Of a stretch of 64,000 nt of DNA, positions 28,701 through 35,410 are shown in pieces. The position numbers were made by a program, and so were the translations under genes. Position 1 is the first letter of the stretch; each line of letters begins with the position of its first letter. Under the pieces are notes generated by a model. That model ran no database searches, was not told where the DNA came from, and worked only from the letters and a program-made list of their open reading frames with translations. This stretch comes from Myxococcus qinghaiensis (lineage in GTDB: Bacteria; Myxococcota; Myxococcia; Myxococcales; Myxococcaceae): contig NZ_JAKCFA010000007.1 of assembly GCF_024198215.1 (NCBI RefSeq), forward strand, positions 248,001 through 312,000. Reading direction: 5' to 3'.

Positions 28701-29676
28701 AGAAGCCCTGCGAGTAGGCGATGCCAATCACCTCGGAGCTCGGAGTCCCCGGCTTGCCGAGCGAGCCGGCCACCTCGCCGAAGAGCCCGCGGCCCGGCTC
28801 CAACAGGTTCGCGCCCACGCCCAGGCGCACCTTCACCAAGTCTCCTTCCTGGGCCATCTGCGTCTGCGGCACGCGGATGGGGCCGGGAAGGCTGGTGTCG
28901 GTGGGCAGCACCAGCGCGTGGCGGCCCTGCGTCGTGTAGACGCCTACCGCCAGCTCGCGGCGACGGTCGACGACGCGCACCAGGCGCCCCTCGTACCGGC
29001 CGGGCCGACCCGCCACCTCCACCACCACCCGGTCATTGTCGAGCGCGCGCTGCGCCTCGGCCGGGGGCAGGAAGATGTTCTCGCCCTCTCCGCCCACGGG
29101 ATGCACGAAGCCGAAGCCGTCGCGGTGGACGTGGAGGATGCCCTCCACCGTGTCCAGCACCTCGCCGAAGGCCGCGCGACGCGGGCCTCGATGGCCGAAG
29201 CGCTCACGCCCCTCTTCGCGGCGCGAAGAGCCCGGCTTGTTGAAGTCCCGACGCTCGCGCCCTCGGGCGCCGTCCGCGCGGCCGAAGTCGCGCGCGCCAC
29301 GGGCGTCGGGAGCACGGCCCTTGAAGCCGCCTTCCTGGCCTCGGGCACCATGCCCCGTGAGGCGCTCGCGCGTGGAGGGGGTATGGGGACCGGCCCGCTC
29401 ATGACGGGGCCGGTGGTCGGCGCGGACGGCGACCTCCGGCACGTCAGGGACAACCGGCGGAGGCACGGCCAAGCCGTCGTCACGGCGAGGACCGGAGCGC
29501 AGGAAGCGCTTGCCCTCCTTGACGACGTGGCCCTGGCGCACCAGCTCCCGGAGGGAGCGCTTGAGCTCGGTCTGCTGGCCAGGGTGCAGGCCCGCAAGTC
29601 GCAGGAGCTCCTTGATGCCCAGCGGGTGGTCGGCTTCGGAGAGGATCTGCTGGAGAAGGTCTGAAGAAATGCTCAC
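25738..29676 (-). CDS. rnr: Ribonuclease R with a very long basic C-terminal tail
   Basis: A 1312-residue 3'-5' exoribonuclease. Order: winged helix (1-65), an Arg/Gly/Asp-rich linker (about 66-165), cold-shock OB domain (about 168-230, DGFGFVHPVGGEGENIFLP), RNB catalytic domain (about 350-700) with the metal-binding DGEDARDFDDAV aspartates near 370, and an S1 domain (about 732-812, AATVAAITDFGFFVELD). It degrades structured RNA. The remaining 500 residues are low complexity: first Arg/Pro/Gly, then Pro/Val, then Lys/Ala/Pro resembling histone H1, including three 17-residue repeats. Typical RNase R is about 750-850 residues, so the tail is exceptional. A hairpin repeat overlaps the stop codon. 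Confidence 0.92.
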   Translation of the reverse strand: MSISSDLLQQILSEADHPLGIKELLRLAGLHPGQQTELKRSLRELVRQGHVVKEGKRFLRSGPRRDDGLAVPPPVVPDVPEVAVRADHRPRHERAGPHTPSTRERLTGHGARGQEGGFKGRAPDARGARDFGRADGARGRERRDFNKPGSSRREEGRERFGHRGPRRAAFGEVLDTVEGILHVHRDGFGFVHPVGGEGENIFLPPAEAQRALDNDRVVVEVAGRPGRYEGRLVRVVDRRRELAVGVYTTQGRHALVLPTDTSLPGPIRVPQTQMAQEGDLVKVRLGVGANLLEPGRGLFGEVAGSLGKPGTPSSEVIGIAYSQGFSDEFPPEVMDEADRYAVTVSAEEASGEERKDLRSMQLVTIDGEDARDFDDAVYVEDVAGGWRLVVAIADVTHYVRERSALDAEALRRATSVYLPDRVLPMLPERLSNGICSLRPDEDRLCMVADMTFDAQGQRRSSTLYPAVMRSAARCTYNEVQDVLDGKDVPHRNAFKPHFEKMMSLARALMKMRKERGAIDFDIPEHKVVLGKDGLPERMDKRERKDSHRLIEECMLAANEAVARFFQDEGLPTVYRFHGEPDPEKLAAFGALAQAYGFKLQIDDGVSSKELDAFISQLTGHPEQRALNQLLLRSMMQAVYTPSKVGHYGLAAEHYLHFTSPIRRYPDLLVHRLLKAHWARQGRKPSLAMLDREEEKLEDMAMQCSDRERAAMQVEREVVSFYATLMMKDRVGEEFAATVAAITDFGFFVELDAEHVEGLVKAETLGPGSKLDKQTHSLVYPNGRRVRVGQKLRVRLLSANPTARKIDFDALQFAGEAPLTRHEGAAPARRRPEPREQQLPYGKPKPGKPGQWERDTTQGAPARSWAAREEPSRPRGRFVREGRREEAAVPSRGEPAFKKPWKDDAAKTQSGPRSAGDAQGPKRRMFVRPEQAAGSDASSVPVQEAQEVREEAVPEVPATPTWSGPDASESAGSSPHPGFDRLRALAAQGQPAKKGGRPSQPQSRHGQGHGGHGGKPSSKDSRFNRPASVIVPPKPPAEVKPEFAPENWQPSVPPEPPAKPPVREQQEPVAHSTPDVAAARTAEVPSKPSVHVSTPAETVSAPPAAQPLVARPAVVSTQSRPESVTPVPEKAPTRAKRAAAVKRDVATAPSKAASTKVAANVASASRTSTAKPKATVDVASASRKPTAKPKATVDVASASRTPATKPKAVGKMPVVLTPAKRAASAKAPAKKAAPAKPSRAKVPKAQPPKTKVSTAKAKAPKASASKSQAKAPKAKPVKAAAAKAKSPKSQPKRPAKASKSSTSGGKGKGSAKR
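26081..26233 (-). repeat. Three 51-bp tandem repeats in the RNase R tail
   Basis: CGCGACGCCGAGGC recurs at 26081, 26132 and 26183, exactly 51 bp apart, encoding about 17 residues per unit (ASASRKPTAKPKATVDV). Units 1 and 2 are nearly identical; unit 3 has diverged. Confidence 0.85.
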
Positions 29677-29787
29677 GGTGGGGTCGCGGCTCGGCCGCTA
29701 CGGGAACGGGTAAGCCCGAAGCGGCCGGGCGGGAACCCCCCGGCAACCGACTGCTTCCCAGAGCCTTCCTCCGGGAAGCGACGTTCT

Positions 29788-31215
29788 TCAGGGCTTGACC
29801 GTGACGTTGATCTTGAAGGAGCGGTCCACCAGGCCCGGCGTCAGCGCCTTGGCCAGGAAGAACTCCACCTCGAAAGTCCCCGGGTTTCGGGGAGTGAAGA
29901 AGAACTCGCGGGTCGCCGGACCGCCGTTGGGACCCGGCTCGAAATTGGCTTCGCGCAGGCCCACGCGCTTGGCCGCCGTGGGCTCGATGGCCCAGGTGAA
30001 CCCAGGCTGCTCGGGCAGGCGCACCGTGAGGCCGTGGTTGAGCTTCACGTCCACGGACGTGGGCACCTCGCCCTCGATATGGACCATCTCCATCTCGTCG
30101 CGAGACACCGCACGCGCTTCCGACGGACGCGGCTCCACGTTCTCCGCGGTGATGCGACCACCCCAGCCGGAGAGCTTGTCCACCACGCCCATGACCTGCA
30201 GCGTGTGGCCCACGTTCTTGCGCAGGCTCTTGACGGCGGCCTTGCCCTCGATGAGGAAGGACACCTGCTGGCGCGTGCCGCCGTTGGAGACGACGAGGAT
30301 GAACTCCTCGCCGTTCATCTCGAGGTTGCCACGCACGGCCGCGAAGCCCTTGATGCCCGCGCCCATGCCGGCCGCCGTCACCATGGAGACCTCGCCGGGC
30401 GACAGGTAACGCAGCCGGGGCTCGGTGTCCGCGGGCGGCGCCTCGACGACTTCCGTCTCCGGCTTCTTGGCGGAGTACTTGCGCACGTCCACCACGCCGC
30501 CGTGGTTGGTCGTCTTGCGGATCATCCCGCTGACGGAGACCTTGTGATTCACGTAGGCCGGGAGGACCTCCTGATCCGGCCCTTGGAGCAGGAAGGTGAG
30601 CTCTCGCTTGTCGCGTCCCACCACCACCAGGTTGGGCAGCTCGTTGAGGACGACGAGGCGGCCCTTGAGGCTGCCCTCGCCCATCACGCCGCGGCCCTCG
30701 CCGGCGGTGAGCAGCTGCTCCATCTCACGCTTGGTGAGCGGCTCGCCCGGGGGCGGCAGCTTGGTGGCGCGCGGCTTCGGCTTCTCCACGGCGGGCACCG
30801 CGGGAGCGGAGGCCTTGGAACCCTTGCCCGGCGCCCCCTTCGTCCCAGCGGGAGCCTTGGCGGCGGGAGCAGCGGGCTGCTTCGCCGTGGCGGACTTCGC
30901 CGCAGGAGCGGGCTTCGCCGCTGACTTCTTGGAAGGCGCCTTCTCAGCGACCTTCTCCTTCTCGACAGCCTTGTCCTTTTCGACGACCTTCTCCTTGTCG
31001 GGAGCGGTCTCGGCGGCCGCCTTCTTCAAAGCCTTCGCGCCCTTCGCCACTGATTCCCCGACCGCCTTCACCACCTTCGTCGTCGAAGTAGCGACCCGCT
31101 TGGACGCGTTCTTGATCAGGTCCAGCCGGGCGGATTTATCCTTCTTCGCGGCGGACTTCGCGCCAGTCTTTCCAGCGGGAGTCGCCTTCTTGGCCCCGGA
31201 CTTGGGCTTGGCCAT
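29788..31215 (-). CDS. Protein with H1-like N-terminus and chagasin-like C-terminal domain
   Basis: A 475-residue protein I cannot assign to a named family. Residues 1-150 are Lys/Ala/Pro-rich (MAKPKSGAKKATPAGKTG) like histone H1 tails. The middle holds two similar beta-rich domains (about 180-260 and 280-365; compare GRLVVLNELPNLVVVGRDKRE with RGNLEMNGEEFILVVSNGG). The last 90 residues (LTVRLPEQPGFTWAIEP ... ATREFFFTPRNPGTFEVEF) resemble the chagasin/I42 cysteine-protease-inhibitor fold, although the NPTTGY loop is replaced. No signal peptide. A good -35/-10 pair lies upstream at 31305-31333. The domain reading is inference from pattern, not alignment. Confidence 0.7.
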   Translation of the reverse strand: MAKPKSGAKKATPAGKTGAKSAAKKDKSARLDLIKNASKRVATSTTKVVKAVGESVAKGAKALKKAAAETAPDKEKVVEKDKAVEKEKVAEKAPSKKSAAKPAPAAKSATAKQPAAPAAKAPAGTKGAPGKGSKASAPAVPAVEKPKPRATKLPPPGEPLTKREMEQLLTAGEGRGVMGEGSLKGRLVVLNELPNLVVVGRDKRELTFLLQGPDQEVLPAYVNHKVSVSGMIRKTTNHGGVVDVRKYSAKKPETEVVEAPPADTEPRLRYLSPGEVSMVTAAGMGAGIKGFAAVRGNLEMNGEEFILVVSNGGTRQQVSFLIEGKAAVKSLRKNVGHTLQVMGVVDKLSGWGGRITAENVEPRPSEARAVSRDEMEMVHIEGEVPTSVDVKLNHGLTVRLPEQPGFTWAIEPTAAKRVGLREANFEPGPNGGPATREFFFTPRNPGTFEVEFFLAKALTPGLVDRSFKINVTVKP

Positions 31216-31304
31216 CGACGCTGTCTCCTTGAGAGTTCCCGTGTACTTTCAACGGGTTGCCACGCCACCCCCAGGAGGACTGGCAGGCTTCGCGATGATT
31301 GAAG

Positions 31305-31333
31305 CTTGTAACGATGATCAGATGGGCTGTCAA
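31305..31333 (-). promoter_or_regulatory. Sigma-70-type promoter of the H1-like/chagasin-like gene
   Basis: On the minus strand, TTGACA (31328-31333) and TACAAG (31305-31310) are separated by 17 bases: a perfect -35 and a 4-of-6 -10. The predicted start leaves a leader of about 80 bases before the ATG at 31215. Confidence 0.6.
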
Positions 31334-31381
31334 ACTAACACTTGATTTTCTCTCGGACTTTCGGTGCGAACCGGGCTGAAG

Positions 31382-32623
31382 ATGACGCTCATGAACGACG
31401 CCGCGACGCTGCTTCCGGAAGACGAGGCCCGAGCCCGGGTGCTGGCCCTGGCCACGCCGCTGTCCGCTGAGTGGCTGGCCCTCGATGAGGGCCTGGGCCG
31501 GACGCTCGCGGAGGACGTGCTCGCCCAGCGCACGCTGCCGCCCTGGGACAACTCGGCGATGGACGGCTACGCGGTGCGCGCCGGAGACCTGGCGGGCCCC
31601 CTGCCGGTGAGACTGCCGGTGTTGGAGACCGTCTACGCGGGCGGCACGCCGCGCCAGGAGGTCCGCCCGGGCACCTGCGTGCGGATCATGACCGGTGCTC
31701 CCCTCCCCCAGGGCGCGGACGCCGTGGTCATGCGCGAGCGGGCCCGGCCGGTGCCGGACGGGGGCGCGGATCAGGTGGACATCCTGGAGGCCGTGGAGCC
31801 CGGCCAGCACGTGCGGCCTCGGGGCGAGGACGCGAAGGAAGGGGCGCTGCTGCTGGCCCGGGGCACGCCCCTGGGCATCCCCGAGCTGGGGCTGCTCTGG
31901 GCCCAGGGCATCCTGTCCGCGCCCGTCCCCCGCGCCCCCCGGGTGGCCATCCTCTCCACCGGCGACGAGCTGTGCCGCGCGGACGAGCCGCCCCGGGGCC
32001 GCATCGTCGACACCAACGCCCCGTCGCTGGCCCTGGCGGTCCGCCGCGCGGGCGGGCAGCCATCCCTGCTGGGCATCGCCCAGGACACCCGCGACTCCGT
32101 GGGCGAGTTCCTGGCGCGGGCCCAGGGCTTCGACGTGGTGCTCACCAGCGCGGGCGTGTCCGTGGGCGAGCGCGACTACGTGAAGGAGGTCCTCGCCGCC
32201 ATCGGCGTGCAGCAGCACCTGTGGCGCGTGGCCATCAAACCCGGCAAGCCGCTGGTGGTGGGCAAGCGCGGCAGCACCCTGTTCTTCGGGCTCCCCGGCA
32301 ACCCCACCTCCTCGCTGGTGACCTTCGAGCTGTTCGTCCGGCCGGCGATCCGCCGACTGCTCGGCCACATGGACGTGGAGCCCGCGCGAGTTCCCGGGCG
32401 CCTGGACGGTCGGCTGTCCAAGCCTCCGGGGCTGGCGCATTTCGTCCGGGTGACGGCCGCCTGGAAGGACGGCAACCTCTGGGCCCGCCCCCTGGCCACG
32501 CAGACGTCGGGGGTGCTCCGCTCCGCTGCCGCCGCCACCCACCTGCTGCACTTTGGGAGGGAAGCCAGCAGCTTGTCTCATGGGGACGCGGTGGAATTGC
32601 TACCCCTCTCCTGGGGGTCTTGA
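31382..32623 (+). CDS. moeA: Molybdopterin molybdenumtransferase
   Basis: A 413-residue MoeA, which inserts molybdate into adenylylated molybdopterin. Signatures: PPWDNSAMDGYAVRAGD near the N-terminus, RIMTGAPLPQGADAVV, the MoCF-domain motifs ILSTGDEL and SAGVSVGERDYVKEVL, and the GLPGNPTSS segment. Length is normal. The frame opens at GTG 31364; ATG 31382 and ATG 31391 are both possible starts and none has a strong Shine-Dalgarno site. moaA of the same pathway is encoded at 53270. ribA follows 113 bases downstream. Confidence 0.9.
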   Translation: MTLMNDAATLLPEDEARARVLALATPLSAEWLALDEGLGRTLAEDVLAQRTLPPWDNSAMDGYAVRAGDLAGPLPVRLPVLETVYAGGTPRQEVRPGTCVRIMTGAPLPQGADAVVMRERARPVPDGGADQVDILEAVEPGQHVRPRGEDAKEGALLLARGTPLGIPELGLLWAQGILSAPVPRAPRVAILSTGDELCRADEPPRGRIVDTNAPSLALAVRRAGGQPSLLGIAQDTRDSVGEFLARAQGFDVVLTSAGVSVGERDYVKEVLAAIGVQQHLWRVAIKPGKPLVVGKRGSTLFFGLPGNPTSSLVTFELFVRPAIRRLLGHMDVEPARVPGRLDGRLSKPPGLAHFVRVTAAWKDGNLWARPLATQTSGVLRSAAAATHLLHFGREASSLSHGDAVELLPLSWGS

Positions 32624-32736
32624 GAAACCGGATCCGCCCGTCGTGCATCTCTTCGGGGAACGTCAGGTGAGTCCGCCTTGACTTGCGCTCATGGGGGCAC
32701 CAAACAGGGGGCCTCGCATCTGGAGACTGAAACAAC

Positions 32737-33411
32737 ATGTCGGACATTCGCTCACCCCAGGTTCTTCCGACCCGAAAGCCCACGCAGCACCTGGAGCGGT
32801 TCTCGGAAGCGGACATCCCCACGCAGCGGGGGCCCTTGCGGACCATCGTGTTCAGGGATCGCCGCAATGGCCGGGAGCACGTCGCGCTGGTCGCGGGCAA
32901 CGTGTCGGGCGTGGAGGGGGTGCCGGTGCGAATCCACTCTGAGTGCCTGACGAGCGAAGTCTTTGGCAGCCTGAAGTGCGACTGCCGCGAGCAGCTGGAC
33001 CGGGCGCTGGACTTCATCACGCAGCAGAAGCTGGGCGTGGTGCTGTACCTGCGTCAGGAGGGCCGGGGCATCGGCCTGGGGAACAAGATCAAGGCGTACG
33101 CCCTCCAGTCCAAGGGGCTGGACACGTACGAGGCGAACCGTCAGCTCGGCTTCGCGGATGATTTGCGCAGCTACGACATCGCGGCGGAGATGCTGCGCTC
33201 GCTGGACGTACGCTCGGTGGATCTCATCACCAACAACCCCCTGAAGATCGCGGGGATGGTGGAGGAAGGCATTCCCGTCCTGCGTCGAATCCCTTCCCGG
33301 ACCGAGCACAATCCGCATAACCTCGACTATTTGAGGACGAAGCGCGAGCGTACGGGGCACCTGATTGAGCTCTTCGCCGAGGACGACGACACGGAAGCCA
33401 AGGCCGGCTGA
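32737..33411 (+). CDS. ribA: GTP cyclohydrolase II
   Basis: A 224-residue stand-alone RibA, the first step of riboflavin synthesis from GTP. Zinc cysteines are C70, C81 and C83 (SECLTSEVFGSLKCDCREQ), and the catalytic region LRQEGRGIGLGNKIKAY is intact, as is LITNNPLKI. The N-terminal 25 residues are a short extension; there is no DHBP-synthase half. I see no FMN riboswitch in the 113 bases upstream. GGAG lies about ten bases before the ATG. Confidence 0.94.
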   Translation: MSDIRSPQVLPTRKPTQHLERFSEADIPTQRGPLRTIVFRDRRNGREHVALVAGNVSGVEGVPVRIHSECLTSEVFGSLKCDCREQLDRALDFITQQKLGVVLYLRQEGRGIGLGNKIKAYALQSKGLDTYEANRQLGFADDLRSYDIAAEMLRSLDVRSVDLITNNPLKIAGMVEEGIPVLRRIPSRTEHNPHNLDYLRTKRERTGHLIELFAEDDDTEAKAG

Positions 33412-33442
33412 GAAGACGCCAGCGCGGCGGCGCAACGCCGTC

Positions 33443-34297
33443 GTGCGCAATCAGGCCCGCGTGCCCTTCGAGGTGCGCTTCTGGGGAGTGCGCGGCTCCA
33501 TCCCCTCCCCCGGTCCGCAGACCCAACGCTATGGCGGCAACACGCCGTGCGTGGAGGTGCGGTGTGGGGACGAGCTGCTGATCTTCGACCTGGGCTCGGG
33601 AGCGCGGGCGCTGGGCGACTCGCTGCTCACGCCGGGCTCGGGTCCGGTGAGCGGCAACATCTTCATCTCGCACTACCACTACGACCACCTGCAGGGCCTT
33701 CCCTTCTTCGCGCCCATCTTCATCCCCACGAGCGACCTGACCGTGAACGGGCCGTCGCGAAACGGGCGCACCACGCGGGAGCTGCTGAGCGGGCAGATGG
33801 TTCAGCCCTACTTCCCGGTGACGGCGGAGGGGACCTTCCGCGCGAAGCTCACGTACAGGGACTTGTCGCCGGGTGGGACGCTCCAGATAGGCCCGGCCGA
33901 GGTGCGGTGGCTGGAGCTGAACCACCCGGGAGGCAGCCTGGGGTACCGCGTGGAGTGCGGTGGCCGCTCCGTGGTTTACGCCACGGACGTGGAGCACGGC
34001 AGTGAGCTGGACCCGGTGATGTTCGAGTTCGCGCGCGGCGCGGACCTGCTCATCTACGACTCCATGTACACGGAGGACGAGTACCACGGCCGCTGTGGGC
34101 CGGCGCGCACGGGCTGGGGCCACTCCACGTGGCAGGCCGCCGTGGCCGCCGCGGATGCCGCGCAGGTGAAGACACTGGTGCTCTTCCACCACGACCCGGG
34201 GCGCGACGACGCGGCCATGGACAAGCTGCTGCGGCAGGTGCGCAAGCACCGCCCGGAAGCCATCGCCGCCAAGGAAGCGATGGTCCTCAAGCTGTAG
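33443..34297 (+). CDS. MBL-fold metallohydrolase
   Basis: A metallo-beta-lactamase-fold hydrolase of the cyclic-phosphodiesterase-like/PqqB-like group, about 284 residues from GTG 33443. It begins RFWGVRGSIPSPGPQTQRYGG, has the metal site SHYHYDHLQGLPFF (HxHxDH with Y in place of the second His partner spacing), NHPGGSLGYR, YATDVEH and a final LFHHDPG. Proteins that start with FWGVRGSIPSPG often lie beside response regulators or cyclic-nucleotide domains; here the domain is alone. The frame is open from TTG 33365, which would overlap ribA by 47 bases. No start has a good Shine-Dalgarno site, so the N-terminus is uncertain. Confidence 0.82.
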   Translation: MRNQARVPFEVRFWGVRGSIPSPGPQTQRYGGNTPCVEVRCGDELLIFDLGSGARALGDSLLTPGSGPVSGNIFISHYHYDHLQGLPFFAPIFIPTSDLTVNGPSRNGRTTRELLSGQMVQPYFPVTAEGTFRAKLTYRDLSPGGTLQIGPAEVRWLELNHPGGSLGYRVECGGRSVVYATDVEHGSELDPVMFEFARGADLLIYDSMYTEDEYHGRCGPARTGWGHSTWQAAVAAADAAQVKTLVLFHHDPGRDDAAMDKLLRQVRKHRPEAIAAKEAMVLKL

Positions 34298-34324
34298 CCG
34301 CGCGACGTGGGCGCGGCCCTGGAC

Positions 34325-35410
34325 TCAGGCGCCGCGCCGCGACACCGCGCGCTTCACCGCCTCGCGCAGCCCGACGAAGGGCAGGCGCTCCAGCGCGGTG
34401 GGCACGTCCACCCACTCGAAGTCCTCGTGCTCGGGGCCCAGGCGGACCTCGGCGTCTGGCGGGGCGTGGACGGCGAAGGCGCTCTCCTCGGCGATGACGG
34501 GCGGCAGTGTCTCGCCGATGGCGAACGAATGGCGGTAGGCCAGGTCCTCCGTGGGAAGCCGCAGGCCCGTCTCCTCCTCCAGCTCGCGGCTGGCGGCCTG
34601 AGCGGGTGACTCGCCCTGCTCCACGCGGCCGGTGAGGATCTGCCAGAAGCCGCCGCGCTCGGGGCGACGTCGCCCGAGCAGCACGCGCGCCTCCGGACCG
34701 TGGCCTCGGACGACGGCGATGCTGATGGTGCGCAGGGGCGGCGGCGCATCCACGCGCTCGCTGTCGAACACCCCGCTGAAGCTCCGGGCGAGCGCCTCTT
34801 CAACGTCCGGGACAGGCACGGGGTGCCCGAGCTCGCGTTGCATGGAGGTGACGCCGGCCTCGCGGATTCCACAGGGCACGATGAAGCGGAAGTGCTCCAT
34901 CTTCGTATTCACATTGAGCGCGAAGCCGTGCGTCGTCAGCCACCGGGAAAGGTGGACACCGATGGCGGCGATCTTCCGCGTGTCGGGCGCGCCATCTTCA
35001 CCAATCCAGACGCCGGGCCACTTGGGGATGGGGCCCGCGTTGATGCCCCACTCGGCCAGCACTTCCATGATGGAGCGCTCGACATCGCGCACGTAGCGGC
35101 GGACGTCGCGGCGCGTTTCCGGGAGCAGGAAGATGGGGTAGCCGACAATCTGTCCGGGCCCGTGGTACGTGACGTCGCCTCCCCGATTGGTCTCGAAGAC
35201 ATTCACGGCCTCGGCGGCGAGGCTCGCGTCGGAGGCGGTGATGTTCTCCCGCTTCGCGCCCCGACCCAGGGTCAGGATGGGGGGGTGCTCCAGCAGGAGC
35301 AGCACGTCGCCGCTCAGCCCCTCTCGACGCGAGTCGCCGAAGAGGCGCATCAGGTTGAGGCCGTCCTCGTACTCCACCCGGCCGAGCCGGTAGACGGTGA
35401 TGGTGTTCAC
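34325..35410 (-). CDS. lipB: Octanoyltransferase LipB fused to a Nudix hydrolase
   Basis: A 361-residue fusion. Residues 1-215 are LipB, which transfers octanoyl from acyl carrier protein to lipoyl domains: RGGDVTYHGPGQ (76-87), K146 in KIAAIGVH and the catalytic C180 in VPCGIREAG are all present. Residues 226-361 are a Nudix domain with a complete Nudix box, G261 to L283 (GRVEQGE, then RELEEETGL). The Nudix substrate is unknown. The GTG at 35410 is chosen because it overlaps the preceding stop (GTGA) and has AAGGG upstream. The gene sits downstream of lpdA, lipA and an E2 gene, on the same strand. Confidence 0.92.
   Translation of the reverse strand: MNTITVYRLGRVEYEDGLNLMRLFGDSRREGLSGDVLLLLEHPPILTLGRGAKRENITASDASLAAEAVNVFETNRGGDVTYHGPGQIVGYPIFLLPETRRDVRRYVRDVERSIMEVLAEWGINAGPIPKWPGVWIGEDGAPDTRKIAAIGVHLSRWLTTHGFALNVNTKMEHFRFIVPCGIREAGVTSMQRELGHPVPVPDVEEALARSFSGVFDSERVDAPPPLRTISIAVVRGHGPEARVLLGRRRPERGGFWQILTGRVEQGESPAQAASRELEEETGLRLPTEDLAYRHSFAIGETLPPVIAEESAFAVHAPPDAEVRLGPEHEDFEWVDVPTALERLPFVGLREAVKRAVSRRGA

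Noticed and set aside
27214..29664. An 816-codon open frame antisense to RNase R
   Set aside because: Arg/His/Leu-rich composition, typical of the opposite strand of a GC-rich gene; RNase R on the other strand has all its domains.
29701..29787. A CCGGCAACC string and a GCTTCCC/GGGAAGC hairpin recalling a SAM-type riboswitch
   Set aside because: The AGAG-GGAGGGA part of SAM-I is missing, and no methionine gene follows in that direction. Probably a chance match at the end of the 29788 gene.
32624..32736. Search for an FMN riboswitch before ribA
   Set aside because: None of the conserved RFN-element blocks is visible in the 113 bases.
33365..33442. TTG start that would extend the MBL-fold protein upstream
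   Set aside because: It would overlap ribA by 47 bases, and the added residues are Arg/Thr/Pro-rich with no Shine-Dalgarno support.
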